Below are positions 25,040 to 34,666 of a stretch of DNA of 64,000 nucleotides, one piece after another. The notes below the pieces were generated by a model that had not been told where the DNA came from, searched no databases, and was given only the letters and a program-made list of their open reading frames with translations. The translations under genes and the position numbers were made by a program. Every line of letters begins with the position of its first letter. Position 1 is the stretch's first letter. The stretch covers positions 62,001 to 126,000 of the forward strand of contig CAXTAT010000012.1 in NCBI GenBank assembly GCA_964242415.1, given 5' to 3'. This DNA comes from DASWOJ01 sp964242415. Its GTDB lineage: Bacteria > Pseudomonadota > Alphaproteobacteria > Acetobacterales > Acetobacteraceae.

Positions 25040-25334
25040 CGGGAAGGCTATCGCGCAAGTCCCATCCTCGCGGCACGGCGAGGATGGCCGGGACAGGCCC
25101 GGCCCCGACGAATGCGATGGCGCCACCGCCGCCAGGACAACGCCTGCAGCAGCAACCCTCCCACGCCCGGGTGGTGTCTCAGCTTGAATGTCGGCTTACG
25201 ACCCAAGATGGTCGCCAGCAGGCGACCTGGACCATCCCGTAAGCGGTCACTCCGAGGTGGGCAAACCATCTGGACACAAAGGGACGACCATATCGTATAA
25301 CTCCGATTGTGCCTGAGATGATAACGGTCCCTGG

Positions 25335-26753
25335 TTGAATAGGAAGCATGCCATAGACGTCGATGTCGAACGACTTAAAAGCTGGTTGGCCCAACCTCGG
25401 GAAGCGATCAACCGCGAACTGAAGTCTTGGATTGACCCCGGTGACGAGGCCAATCGAATGATGTTGGTCAAGAGCATGCTGGCGATGCGAAACCGAGATG
25501 GCGGGATGATTGCCGTGGGTTTCGACAACGACACCGGGAGCGCGCTGCCACCTCCAGCAGCGACTAATTGGGCTTCAGCCTATCATCCCGACACCATCCA
25601 GGGCATTGTTGGGAAGCACGCCTCCCAGCAGTTCGAGGTTGCTGTTGAGTGGTTCACTTCGGCAGTCGGGAGGCATCCCGTCATCATTGTGGACCGAGGT
25701 GTTAGGACGCCCGTGGCCGTACGATCCCCGATCACCGTGTCGGGCAAGCAAATCCTTCCGATGGAAACCGTGTATGTTCGAACCTTGAATGCCAACAACA
25801 CGCCAAGCTCCGCCCCGGCCACTCATCGGGATTGGGAGGACATCATTCGGATTTGCTTCGATAATAGAGAAGCAGACATCGGTCGCTTTGTTCGCCGCCA
25901 CCTTTCGCCCACTTCACTGTCCGGGGCACTTGCGGCGTTCGGTATCCAGCAGCTGGATGACAGCCTTCATGCCCGCTCACTCGCCCTACTGGACGATGGG
26001 GAGAGGAGGTTTCAGGAGACGTACACCCTGGCAGGCGTAAAACCTGGGCATGAGGCTGCGACGGATTGGGGCTACAACGCGGTTGCGCTGGTGGTCTCCC
26101 CATCACCGATGGGTGGCAGGATCGGCTTGGCTCCAGCGTTCCTAGAAAAGCTGTACTCCAGCGCGATGTCGTCGCGCAGCATGATTCCACCATGGCATGA
26201 TGGAAGGTTGAACATGCGACGGGATACCCAGCCTTACACGAAGGACGGTGCTTACCAAATGTTGCTCGACGTGCCCGACAGTTTTATGGGCCACTTCGAA
26301 TTCAGCAGGCTTGACCCCAAAGGCGAGTTCTATTGCAGGTCCGCGATGAAAGAGGAGACGAGGCAGCGGCGTTTTCATCCATTAGACACGCCGACGCTTG
26401 ACCCGGGGCATGCAGTGGCGCGTGTCGCCGAGACTTTCCTAACGGGTGCCAGCTTCGCAAGGGGAATGGGAGCCGAGGAAGACGCGACAACTCTTGGATA
26501 TTCCTTCAGATGGGGAAAGCTGCTGGGACGAAAACTGTCTAACTGGAACGCAATGTACGACTACGACCCAAGCAGGAACGTCGTCAGGGGTGACGACCAG
26601 ATTACCGCTTCGGTCGAGGTGCCATTGTCAGTTCCTCCGAGCGCGCTGGCGCAATATGTAGCTCCAGTCGTGAGTCCACTGCTTTCCGCATTCGGCTGGG
26701 CCGCGCCTGACAACTTTGTTGAGCATTTCACTGGTAGCGGGACGAGAAGCTAA
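25335..26753 (+). CDS. AlbA_2 (Schlafen-type) domain protein in a lower-GC segment
   Basis: This 472-residue protein has an N-terminal part that looks like the AlbA_2/Schlafen putative nucleic-acid- or ATP-binding domain: ESLN-like REAINRELKSW near 22-32, then a GGMIAVGFDND strand near 56-66 and a VYVRTLNANN strand near 146. The C-terminal 280 residues are not recognised. Codon use is distinctly less G/C-biased than in the neighbours, suggesting transfer. The start is uncertain: TTG at 25335 is the only in-frame candidate after the upstream stop at 25314, and its ribosome-binding site is weak. AlbA_2 proteins occur in regulators and in phage-defence loci; neither role is shown. Confidence 0.6.
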   Translation: MNRKHAIDVDVERLKSWLAQPREAINRELKSWIDPGDEANRMMLVKSMLAMRNRDGGMIAVGFDNDTGSALPPPAATNWASAYHPDTIQGIVGKHASQQFEVAVEWFTSAVGRHPVIIVDRGVRTPVAVRSPITVSGKQILPMETVYVRTLNANNTPSSAPATHRDWEDIIRICFDNREADIGRFVRRHLSPTSLSGALAAFGIQQLDDSLHARSLALLDDGERRFQETYTLAGVKPGHEAATDWGYNAVALVVSPSPMGGRIGLAPAFLEKLYSSAMSSRSMIPPWHDGRLNMRRDTQPYTKDGAYQMLLDVPDSFMGHFEFSRLDPKGEFYCRSAMKEETRQRRFHPLDTPTLDPGHAVARVAETFLTGASFARGMGAEEDATTLGYSFRWGKLLGRKLSNWNAMYDYDPSRNVVRGDDQITASVEVPLSVPPSALAQYVAPVVSPLLSAFGWAAPDNFVEHFTGSGTRS

Positions 26754-27125
26754 GTAGCGGCGGTGCCAAGACGTGAGATGGATTCCGTGCTCCCGGCGGG
26801 TCTAGTCTCTTACATCAGACTGTGCCTTAGGACAGACAGTCAGGTTCCCACAATATATTACGATTGTTTAAAAAGTTAGGCCGGTCGGGATGGGTGACCA
26901 AGCCGTGGCCCGCACGTCCATAGCCGTGTAGCAGCCGTTGCATGCAATCCCGCCGAATCTACCAAGCAGTCGTTGCGGTCGGGGTTTCTGACGATTGGCG
27001 GTATGGGCAGCGGCTAGGATTTCCAGTGCTACTACTATATCAGTTGCTACAGGCAGCTTGGGCCTGCTGGTGGCATTTGTTAGGGATACATAGGCGCTCA
27101 CCAACCATGCCGGAGGGGATTTCGG
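26754..27125. other. intergenic region without recognised gene
   Basis: These 372 bases lie between the AlbA_2-like and DUF5677-like genes. Base composition is the most A/T-rich of the window (for example TTCCCACAATATATTACG and ACTACTATATCAG), so promoters are likely. A leftward 78-codon frame at 26868-27104 has no family resemblance and no good ribosome-binding site. GGAGGGG at 27112-27118 serves the next gene. Confidence 0.5.
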
Positions 27126-27884
27126 ATGAGTGACCCAGATCTATCAAACACCATCGGACCTTGGCTTGCTTTCAGCGATGATCTACGGGTCCAAGCATTG
27201 CACCTGCTCAACCAGCCGGCCATCGAGCTGGGCGACAACGGACTGGCACAGCCCAAGGTGTTCGCGGCCGCGCTGCTGGCTCGCACGATCACCAACCACA
27301 AGGCGGTCCTCATGCTGCTGCGAGCCGGGCTTATTACCGAAGCGCGGACCCTGACACGTTCCTGCCTCGAGAACGTGCTATGGATGCGGAGGCTGGCAGC
27401 CGAAGGGACGGAGTTCGTCAATGCGATCCTAGACGATGCCCGCCAGGCGGATATCTCGTTTGCCCGCACGCTTCTCCCAGTGGCCGCATTCTTGTCCGAC
27501 CAGGAACGGAAAGAGCTTCAGCAGCACGCGATGCTCAAAGGTCCGAAGAAGATCAGCCCGTCAGACAATGCCGATAGAGACGAGGCCCAAAGTGAATATC
27601 TGATTTTCAAGGGCTTGTCCGGCGATAGCGCCCATCCATCGGCAAAAGCGCTGTCTCGCCACATTCCGACGAACGTCGACGGCTATACTAAAGAGTTTTT
27701 CGTAGAACCGCCGATGAGTGCTCAGGATCTCGGGTTCACACTCCATTTCGCCACGACAGCAATGCTCAACGCTATGGGCCTATACGTCGACAGTCAGCCA
27801 AGTGCCGAGGCGAAGGCAATCATCGAGGCTGTTGGAGCACGGTATAACGCGCTTGCCGACAAGACGCTTCTGTTGGACGTTTGA
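27126..27884 (+). CDS. DUF5677-like protein
   Basis: This 252-residue mostly helical protein has a conserved-looking LTRSCLENVLWMRRLAAEG near 78-96 and SGDSAHPSAKAL near 163-174, the arginine/glutamate and histidine features I associate with the DUF5677 family. Biochemical function is unknown. A good ribosome-binding site (GGAGGGG) precedes ATG at 27126. It shares the less G/C-biased codon usage of the AlbA_2-like gene upstream and is read in the same direction, so the two may have arrived together. Confidence 0.6.
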   Translation: MSDPDLSNTIGPWLAFSDDLRVQALHLLNQPAIELGDNGLAQPKVFAAALLARTITNHKAVLMLLRAGLITEARTLTRSCLENVLWMRRLAAEGTEFVNAILDDARQADISFARTLLPVAAFLSDQERKELQQHAMLKGPKKISPSDNADRDEAQSEYLIFKGLSGDSAHPSAKALSRHIPTNVDGYTKEFFVEPPMSAQDLGFTLHFATTAMLNAMGLYVDSQPSAEAKAIIEAVGARYNALADKTLLLDV

Positions 27885-28064
27885 AAAGACGCCGCAACAA
27901 CTTGATGTTATGTTCACTTGTGCCAACTGACGCTACATGTCCGCTTATACATTTATTGCGTTCGGAAGCGGACCGGCCGGTTTCCACCAGGAGCCGATAT
28001 TCAAACCGAGACGCTACCCACGCCCGCCTTGACTCTACTTCCCAGCAATGTTCTTGTTCCGTTC

Positions 28065-28976
28065 ATGTCCGCACACGCGATCCCTGCCAAAGCCCACGCC
28101 GACCCCGGCCCGCACGGCCCCGGCCCGCACGACGCGGACACGCAAGCTCACCGGCACGTCCTGAACGACCTGATCGCCATGGGCGCTGACCTCGCCCGCT
28201 TCCTGCACGGCCAGGCCGCCGCCCACGTCGCGCAGCAAGCTGCGGCCCCTCTCGCCCAGCAGGCCCAGCCCGTCACAAACGCGCAGCCCGCCCCGGCGTC
28301 CGAGGCCCTGATCAGCCTCACCCTGGCCTTCGACCGCATCGCCCGCAGCGTCCGGCGGGGCATCCTGCTCGCCCGCAGCCTGGCCCGCCCGGTCCAGCCC
28401 GCCCCGGACCCGGCCCAAGTCTCGGCCCAGGCCCGCGCCGCCGCCCGCCGGCAGGTCATCCGCGCGGTCGAGGATGCCATCCAGCAATCGGACAGCAGCG
28501 CCAGCGACAGCCCCGACGGCTCCGAGACCCTGCACGCCGAGCTGCATGAGCGCCTGGACGGCCCCGACCTCGATGACGACATCAGCACACGTCCGGCTGC
28601 CGACATCATCGCCGAGATCTGCCGCGACCTCGGCATCGCCGCCCCGTCCGGCGGCACCCGACCCTGGAAGCGCCGCATGCCCGGGGACATCAGGCAGCTC
28701 TGCGCCGAGGCCGCCGCCCCAAGCGGTGCCTGCCAGCCCGGCGCGGCCCAGCCCGGCACCGGTCCGCAAGCACCCAGGCGCGGCGTCGCGCAGCCCACCC
28801 CCGGCCCGCAGCCGGGCAGGCCTGCCGCGATCTCCCCAGCGCAGCCCGGCCCCATCCACCCCGGCCCCCTCCACCCCGGCAGCACTCCGCCAGGGGACGC
28901 AGCCGGCACCCTTGTCACGATCTTGCGCCACCCCCCGCGCGTCCACGGCCGATGGCGACCGCCGCCCCAAGTCTAG
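28065..28976 (+). CDS. Ala/Pro-rich hypothetical protein
   Basis: This protein of about 303 residues shows strong high-GC codon use, unlike the gene before it, so the host-type DNA resumes here. The N-terminal third is rich in Ala/His/Pro. A middle helical core (ALISLTLAFDRIARSVRRGI near 77-96, then QVIRAVEDAIQQ and RPAADIIAEICRDLGIA) is probably the conserved part. The last 90 residues are Pro/Gly-rich and of low complexity. ATG at 28065 is chosen; the frame is open up to 27918, but that stretch is atypical. I have an impression of similar proteins in Acetobacteraceae, but no function. Confidence 0.6.
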   Translation: MSAHAIPAKAHADPGPHGPGPHDADTQAHRHVLNDLIAMGADLARFLHGQAAAHVAQQAAAPLAQQAQPVTNAQPAPASEALISLTLAFDRIARSVRRGILLARSLARPVQPAPDPAQVSAQARAAARRQVIRAVEDAIQQSDSSASDSPDGSETLHAELHERLDGPDLDDDISTRPAADIIAEICRDLGIAAPSGGTRPWKRRMPGDIRQLCAEAAAPSGACQPGAAQPGTGPQAPRRGVAQPTPGPQPGRPAAISPAQPGPIHPGPLHPGSTPPGDAAGTLVTILRHPPRVHGRWRPPPQV

Positions 28977-29241
28977 GCAAGGCCTCAAGCCCCATGGACG
29001 CTGTTAGCATGCCCGGCCACGACGGACGCACTGGCGCCATCGCCATTGTGCTAGCGCCTGCGAGGGCCGGGGTAAGGGATCAGGCAGCGTCCCCGCCATG
29101 GGAGATCGCCCGGCGTTCCGGCAACGCTGCTTGACCGTTGCGCCTGTCCGCCCAACACTAGGCGAGTAGCGGGACGCGGAGCGCGAAGGCTCCATGCTGC
29201 CCAACGCCGGGGCACCCGCAAGATTTAGGGAAGGGCACGCA

Positions 29242-29739
<498 letters not shown>

Positions 29740-29748
29740 GAACGAGCC

Positions 29749-30540
29749 ATGTACGATTTCACCTACCACAAGCCGTCCAGCGTCCCGGAGGCCCTGCAAG
29801 CGCTCGGCACGGATGTGGACGCAAAGGCGCTGGCCGGCGGGCAGACCTTCATCCCCGTGCTGAAGCAGCGGCTGAACAAGCCCAACGTGATCGTCGATCT
29901 GTCCGCCCTGGGCCTGTCCGGCATCACCACGGCGCCCGGCCGCATCACCATCGGCGCCATGACGACGCATGAGGCCATCCGCTCCAACCCGGACATCAAG
30001 CGCGGGATCCCCGGCCTGGCCTACATGGCATCGATCATCGGCGACACCCAGGTGCGGCACCGCGGCACCATGGGCGGGTCGCTGGCCAACAACGACCCCT
30101 CCGCCTGCTACCCGGCTGCCGTGCTGGCCCTGGGCGCCACGATCCACACCGACCACCGCGCCATCCCCGCCGAGGACTACTTCCAGGGCATGTTCACCAC
30201 CGCGCTGGCGCCGGGCGAGCTGATCACCGCCATCGAGTTCCCGGTGCCGGAGCGCTCGGCCTACGAGAAGTTCCGCAACCCCGCATCGCGCTACGCCATG
30301 GTCGGCGTGTTCGTGGCCAAGGGCGACTTCGGCGTGCGCGTCGCCATCACCGGCGCCGGGCAGAACGGCGTGTTCCGCCATGCCGAAATGGAGCAGGCGC
30401 TCGCGGCCAACTTCTCGCCCGACGCCATCGCCGGGATCACGACGCCCTCCGACGGGTTGAATGGCGACATTCACGCAAGTCCGGAGTATCGTGCCCACCT
30501 GATCGGCGTGATGGCCCGGCGGGCCGTCGCTTCGGCCTAG
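29749..30540 (+). CDS. FAD-binding medium subunit of a molybdenum hydroxylase (CoxM-like)
   Basis: This 263-residue protein has the FAD pyrophosphate loop ALAGGQTFIPVLKQRL near 26-41 and the second FAD motif MGGSLANNDPSACYP near 107-121, both standard for CoxM/xanthine dehydrogenase medium subunits. It is slightly shorter than the usual 270-290 residues but looks complete. It begins nine bases after the iron-sulphur subunit, so the two form an operon. Confidence 0.92.
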   Translation: MYDFTYHKPSSVPEALQALGTDVDAKALAGGQTFIPVLKQRLNKPNVIVDLSALGLSGITTAPGRITIGAMTTHEAIRSNPDIKRGIPGLAYMASIIGDTQVRHRGTMGGSLANNDPSACYPAAVLALGATIHTDHRAIPAEDYFQGMFTTALAPGELITAIEFPVPERSAYEKFRNPASRYAMVGVFVAKGDFGVRVAITGAGQNGVFRHAEMEQALAANFSPDAIAGITTPSDGLNGDIHASPEYRAHLIGVMARRAVASA

Positions 30541-30601
30541 GCGGGGAGGGCTGCTGGGGATCGTCCCCTGCGGCCCCGCTGGCGTTGAAGGAGTTTGGCG
30601 G

Positions 30602-30907
30602 TTGGTCGTTGACCTGCATCTGTTGTGTAAACAAGGACAGCGCAACAAGCGCGTGGGTCCGGAACCCACCCGGTATGAAACCGGCACCTGGCCGGTAACC
30701 GACGAGGTTGCCGAGGCGGCGCTGGGTGGCCGGCTATACCTGCACGCTGCGCGGGCCGAGGAGGCCTACTACGGCGGCACCATCCAGGCTTGGCGCCACT
30801 CGCCGGAGGACCCGAAGCGCAAGGTGTTCACCTACTTGGTGGATGGCCCGTTCCGCATCCGCTGCCCGGAGAAGTGGGGACAGGAAAAGGCCATCGTCCG
30901 CCGGTAG
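30602..30907 (+). CDS. conserved hypothetical protein, about 101 residues
   Basis: This small protein has a readable sandwich-like pattern: an acidic VTDEVAEAALGGRLYLHAARAEE segment (quoted over two motifs: VTDEVAEAALGG and LYLHAARAEE), then YYGGTIQAWRHSPEDP and RKVFTYLVDG. Starts are poor: TTG at 30602 lies eight bases after AAGGAG and is preferred; no ATG is available before residue 50. Function is not recognised. It ends six bases before the oxidoreductase at 30913 on the same strand. Confidence 0.55.
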   Translation: MVVDLHLLCKQGQRNKRVGPEPTRYETGTWPVTDEVAEAALGGRLYLHAARAEEAYYGGTIQAWRHSPEDPKRKVFTYLVDGPFRIRCPEKWGQEKAIVRR

Positions 30908-30912
30908 CCGCT

Positions 30913-32205
30913 ATGGCCCAAGCTGCCATGGCTCAAGCCGACGCCACCCGGCACGTCGCCGTCATCGGCGCCGGGATCGTCGGCGCGGCCTGCGCGCTTG
31001 AGCTGATCCGGGACGGGCACCGGGTCACGCTGATCGAACCCGGCGACCCCGGCGGCGAGCAGGCGGCCAGCTACGGCAACGGCGCCTGGCTCAGCCCCAG
31101 TTCCGTCGTGCCGCCGTCCATGCCGGGCCTGTGGCGCAAGGTGCCGGGGTTCCTGGCCGACCCGCTGGGTCCGCTGGCGATCCGCTGGCAGCACCTGCCG
31201 CGCCTGGCGCCGTGGCTGACTCGCTTCGTCCGGGCCGGGTCCACGGTGACGCGGGTGGAGGCGACTGCCCGCGCGTTGCGGCCCCTTGTGGCCGATGCGC
31301 CGGAGCGGCATCGCCGTCTGGCCGAGGAGGCCGGGGTGCCCGAGATGATCGAGCAGCGCGGCCTGCTCTACATCTTCCCCAGCCGCGCCGATTTCACACG
31401 TGAGGCCCTGGCCTGGCGCCTGCGCCGGGACAATGGCGTGCAGTGGCTAGAATTGGACGCTGACGAGCTGCGCCAGCAGGAACCGGAGCTGGACCGGCGC
31501 TACACCTTCGGCGCCCTGGTGCAGGCCGGCGGCAACTGCACCGATCCCGGCGGGTATGTCGCCGCCCTGGTGCAGCACGCGCAGGCCCAGGGTGCAGCGT
31601 TGCTGCGCGCGGGCGCGACCGGCCTCCGCATCCGCACCAGACGGTTGCAAGCCGTCCTGACCAGCGCCGGCGAGGTTGCCTGCGACGCCGCCGTCGTCTG
31701 CGCCGGCGCCCGGTCCCGCGCCCTGGCCCGCGCCGCCGGGGACCGGGTGCCGCTGGAGACCGAGCGCGGCTACCACGCCGTCATCACCCAGCCCGGCACC
31801 GGCCCGCGCCACCCGGTCATGCCCAGCGACGGCAAGATGTGCGCCACCCCCACCCAGGGCGGCCTACGCATCGCCGGCCAGGTCGAGCTGGCCAGCCTGG
31901 GTGCCGCGCCGGACTGGCGCCGGGCCGAAATCCTGCGCGACTACGCCCTGCGCGCCTTCCCGAACCTGCCGCGCGACCTGCCGCCCGACAGGGTTCGGTT
32001 CTGGATGGGCCACCGTCCCAGCACCCCCGACGGCCTGCCGGTAATCGGCCCGGCGAGCGGCTGCCCGGACGTGCAGCACGCCTTCGGGCACGGCCACGTC
32101 GGCCTGGCGTCCGGCCCGGTGACGGGACGGCTGGTGGCGGACCTGCTGGGCGGGCGTCCGCCCGTCATCGACCCGGCGCCCTACTCGGCCCGCCGGTTCG
32201 CCTGA
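30913..32205 (+). CDS. FAD-dependent D-amino acid dehydrogenase-like oxidoreductase
   Basis: This 430-residue DAO-family flavoprotein has the Rossmann motif VIGAGIVGAACALE at 17-30 and the FAD-ribose acidic residue in VTLIEPGDP. It has the DadA-like SYGNGAWLSPSS, and GHGHVGLASGPVTGRLVADL at the C-terminus. It would oxidise a D-amino acid or similar amine and pass electrons to a quinone. ATG at 30913 is chosen; upstream frame is open but overlaps the preceding gene. The operon continues with the RraA-like gene 17 bases later. Confidence 0.85.
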   Translation: MAQAAMAQADATRHVAVIGAGIVGAACALELIRDGHRVTLIEPGDPGGEQAASYGNGAWLSPSSVVPPSMPGLWRKVPGFLADPLGPLAIRWQHLPRLAPWLTRFVRAGSTVTRVEATARALRPLVADAPERHRRLAEEAGVPEMIEQRGLLYIFPSRADFTREALAWRLRRDNGVQWLELDADELRQQEPELDRRYTFGALVQAGGNCTDPGGYVAALVQHAQAQGAALLRAGATGLRIRTRRLQAVLTSAGEVACDAAVVCAGARSRALARAAGDRVPLETERGYHAVITQPGTGPRHPVMPSDGKMCATPTQGGLRIAGQVELASLGAAPDWRRAEILRDYALRAFPNLPRDLPPDRVRFWMGHRPSTPDGLPVIGPASGCPDVQHAFGHGHVGLASGPVTGRLVADLLGGRPPVIDPAPYSARRFA

Positions 32206-32221
32206 ACCGGAGGAGGCACCA

Positions 32222-32917
32222 ATGACCGAGCGCCCGTTCACCGCCGCCGACCTGGCCGCCCTGCAGGAGTGGGACACGCCCACCATCTGCAATGGCCTGG
32301 AGCTGGTCGCGCCGGGGCGCCGAGCCATCGGCTTCACCGTGGAGCCAATGCTCGCGGCGGACCGGAGCCTCAAGCCCATCGTCGGCCTGGCCCGCGTTGG
32401 AACCATCCGCGCCAAGGAGGCGCCGCGCGGCAAGGTGGCGAACCGGCTGGACTGGTTCGACTATGTGGCCGACGCCGACATGCCGACCGTCGTGGTGCTG
32501 CAGGACCTGGACGACCGGCCCGGCTATGGCGCGTGGTGGGGCGAGGTGCATTCCACGGTCCATAAGGCGCTGGGCGCCCTGGGATGCGTGACCAACGGGT
32601 CGTTCCGCGATTGCGACATGCTGGCGCCGGGCTTCCAGATCATCGGCGGACGCGTCGGGCCGAGTCATGCTCACGTCCACATGGTCGATTTCGGCCGCCC
32701 GGTGAACGTGTTCGGCATGAACGCCATCCATGACGACGTGATCCATGCCGATTTCCATGGGGCGGTCGTGATCCCGGCCGACGCGGTGCGCCGCCTGCCG
32801 GACGCCATCGCCCTGTGCGCCCGGCGGGAGAAGGTGATCCTCGACATCTGCGCCAGCCCGGACTTCAGCCCGGCACGGCTACGGGCGGCCGTGCAGGCGG
32901 CGGGCGAAATCCACTGA
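32222..32917 (+). CDS. RraA-like family protein (4-hydroxy-4-methyl-2-oxoglutarate aldolase type)
   Basis: This 231-residue protein shows the RraA/HMG-aldolase features: DTPTICNGLE at the start, the metal-site segment VTNGSFRDCD near 124-133 (Arg-Asp pair), and IIGGRVGPSHAHVHMVDFG near 140-158. GGAGG precedes ATG at 32222. RraA-like proteins are either RNase E inhibitors or class II pyruvate aldolases; association with an amino acid dehydrogenase favours an aldolase or decarboxylase in catabolism. Its last 53 bases overlap the convergent TPR gene. Confidence 0.83.
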   Translation: MTERPFTAADLAALQEWDTPTICNGLELVAPGRRAIGFTVEPMLAADRSLKPIVGLARVGTIRAKEAPRGKVANRLDWFDYVADADMPTVVVLQDLDDRPGYGAWWGEVHSTVHKALGALGCVTNGSFRDCDMLAPGFQIIGGRVGPSHAHVHMVDFGRPVNVFGMNAIHDDVIHADFHGAVVIPADAVRRLPDAIALCARREKVILDICASPDFSPARLRAAVQAAGEIH

Positions 32918-34331
32918 GGGTCGCCGCGGCGCCCGCGACGGCGGAGGCCCAGTCGCCGGGGCTGGGCTGCCGGTGGATGTGCAGCGTCGGATACCAGGGG
33001 CTGCTGGTCCGGCCGTGCAGCCAGCGCCAGCAGTTGTCGTAGCGGTCCAGCAGCAGAACCGGCTTGCCCATGCCGGCGGCAAGGTGGGCGACGGCGGTAT
33101 CGACGCTGACCACCGCGTCCAGGTTGGCGATCACGGCGGCGGTGTCGGCGAAGTCCCGCACGCCAGGCATGGGGTCCAGCATGACCGGCGGCGGCCTGAC
33201 CCCGAATTGCAGGTTCACCAACCGCACGCCGGGCACCTGGCCAAGCGGCGCCAAGACCTCCGGCGTCGTGCTGCGGACCCGGTCGGTTGCCGCTGCGGCC
33301 GGGTCCGTGGCGCGGGCGGCGCCGGCCCAGGCCACGCCGACGCGCAGCCCGTGGGGCAGCAGCCTCGCCTGGCGCGCCGTCTCGGTGGGATCGGCGGTCA
33401 AGTAGGGCGCGGCAGGCGGCGGACGGTCCAGGTCGGTGCCGAACACCTGGGGCAGGCTAAGCATCGGGCACCAGGCGTCATAGGCCGGGGGCGGTGCGCC
33501 CGGCAGCACCACGGCAGCCACCCCGGGCACCCCCGCGATCAGCCGCACCAATGGCGCCGGCACCCAGGCAATCACGCGCGCCCCTAGGCCAGCCAGCAAC
33601 GGGGCATAGCGGATGAACTGCAGGGTGTCGCCGAACCCCTCCTCATGCTGCAGCAGCACGGTGCGGCCGTGCAGGTCGTCCAGTCCGGCAAGCTGCGGGC
33701 CGGGCAGGGGGCGAGCACGGCCCGGCAGGCAGTGACGGCAGGCGAACGCGGCCCACCCCTCGGCGAACCGTCCGGACTTCAACAGGGCGACGGCATGGTT
33801 CAGCGCCAGTTGCGGGTCGTGCGGCGACAGGGCCAGTGCGCGGCGGAAGGCATCGTCGGCCTCGGCGAACCGTCCCTCGGCGGCCAGGGCCTTGCCCAGG
33901 TTGGACCAGGCCGCGCCATCCGGCCCCAATGCGGCGGCGCGCTGGAACGCGGCGACGGACTCCGCCATCGGCCCGACCTCCGCCAGCAGCGCGCCCAGCA
34001 GGGCCGGCAGGCGGGCGTCCCGCGGCATCTCGGCCATGGCTGCGCGCAGGTGGGGGACCGCCGCAGCCGGCCGTCCCTGCCGCCGCAGCAGGTCGAGCAG
34101 GTCCTGCACCGGATGGTTCGCCGCCGGGCGGCTGCGGGCGATGCGGGCCAGGGCTGGGGCGGCGGACGTGTCGCCCCCTGCGGCGACGGCCAGGGCATGG
34201 ATCAACCCAGCCTCCGGGTCCGAGCCGGTGGCCCATGGAGCGCTCCCGGCCGCCGCGGCGGCAAACTCTCCGGCGTGCAGGGCCTGGAGGGCGCGCCGCA
34301 GGTCGCGAAGCCTGGATGACGTGGCGGACAT
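32865..34331 (-). CDS. TPR protein with glycosyltransferase family 9-like domain, paralogue A
   Basis: This 488-residue protein has several TPR-like helix pairs in residues 15-220 (clear unit: AWSNLGKALAAEGRFAEADD and following ALALSPHDPQLALNHAVALL). The C-terminal half begins around LLQHEEGFGDTLQFIRYAPLL, resembling heptosyltransferase/GT9 folds and ending with VVSVDTAVAHLAAGMGKPVLL, where the Asp/His pair is conserved. Such proteins are linked to protein or surface glycosylation. ATG at 34331 is used; the frame stays open into a GC-rich repeat further upstream. A close relative lies at 39229. The C-terminus overlaps the RraA-like gene. Confidence 0.78.
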   Translation of the reverse strand: MSATSSRLRDLRRALQALHAGEFAAAAAGSAPWATGSDPEAGLIHALAVAAGGDTSAAPALARIARSRPAANHPVQDLLDLLRRQGRPAAAVPHLRAAMAEMPRDARLPALLGALLAEVGPMAESVAAFQRAAALGPDGAAWSNLGKALAAEGRFAEADDAFRRALALSPHDPQLALNHAVALLKSGRFAEGWAAFACRHCLPGRARPLPGPQLAGLDDLHGRTVLLQHEEGFGDTLQFIRYAPLLAGLGARVIAWVPAPLVRLIAGVPGVAAVVLPGAPPPAYDAWCPMLSLPQVFGTDLDRPPPAAPYLTADPTETARQARLLPHGLRVGVAWAGAARATDPAAAATDRVRSTTPEVLAPLGQVPGVRLVNLQFGVRPPPVMLDPMPGVRDFADTAAVIANLDAVVSVDTAVAHLAAGMGKPVLLLDRYDNCWRWLHGRTSSPWYPTLHIHRQPSPGDWASAVAGAAATLSGFRPPPARPPVAVPG

Positions 34332-34429
34332 AGGGCCTTGTCGCGCTACCTCGCCCTGGTGCGCAACACGTCGGCACCGGTTTGTCAGCCCTGCGCCACC
34401 AAGCGCCCAAGGCGATTGGAAACCGCATG

Positions 34430-34581
34430 CTTCTCCCTCTCCCTCCGGGAGAGGGCCGGGGTGAGGGAAGCCGCAAGGGCCAACCTCCGCCATATCGGGA
34501 ACAAGATCCGCTCCGTCCCGGCCAGGTCGGGTCCTCTCGGCCTCCCTCACCCCGGCCCTCTCCCGGAGGGAGAGGGGGCAG
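34430..34581. repeat. GC-rich inverted repeat element, copy 4
   Basis: The left arm TTCTCCCTCTCCCTCCGGG leads into GAGAGGGCCGGGGTGAGGGA. The right arm is CCCTCACCCCGGCCCTCTCC followed by CGGAGGGAGAGGGGGCAG. The spacer is about 70 bases. It lies between the divergent TPR gene and the aldolase gene and would have to be crossed by their promoters or lie just upstream of them. Confidence 0.85.
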
Positions 34582-34666
34582 GTAGCCCTGCCAACGGCCG
34601 CGCGTTGCTTGACCCGCACGCCGCCCCGGGCCGATGATCCCCCGTCCTAATCGTCAAGGAGCCGTC

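Noticed and set aside
25040..25334. Search for att sites or a tRNA at the left edge of the lower-GC segment
   Set aside because: No tRNA fragment, integrase or direct repeat shared with the right edge was seen.
26868..27104. 78-codon leftward frame in the A/T-rich gap
   Set aside because: No family resemblance, weak start region, and no neighbouring gene on its strand.
28977..29241. Possible third repeat family or small gene before the iron-sulphur subunit
   Set aside because: It contains CGAGGGCCGGGGTAAGGG, which only loosely resembles the GC-rich element, with no second arm; no coding frame is convincing.
34332..34619. N-terminal extension of the TPR protein (LSLRERAGVREA...PHPGPLPEGEGE)
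   Set aside because: These residues are translations of the GC-rich repeat; ATG at 34331 gives the normal TPR start.
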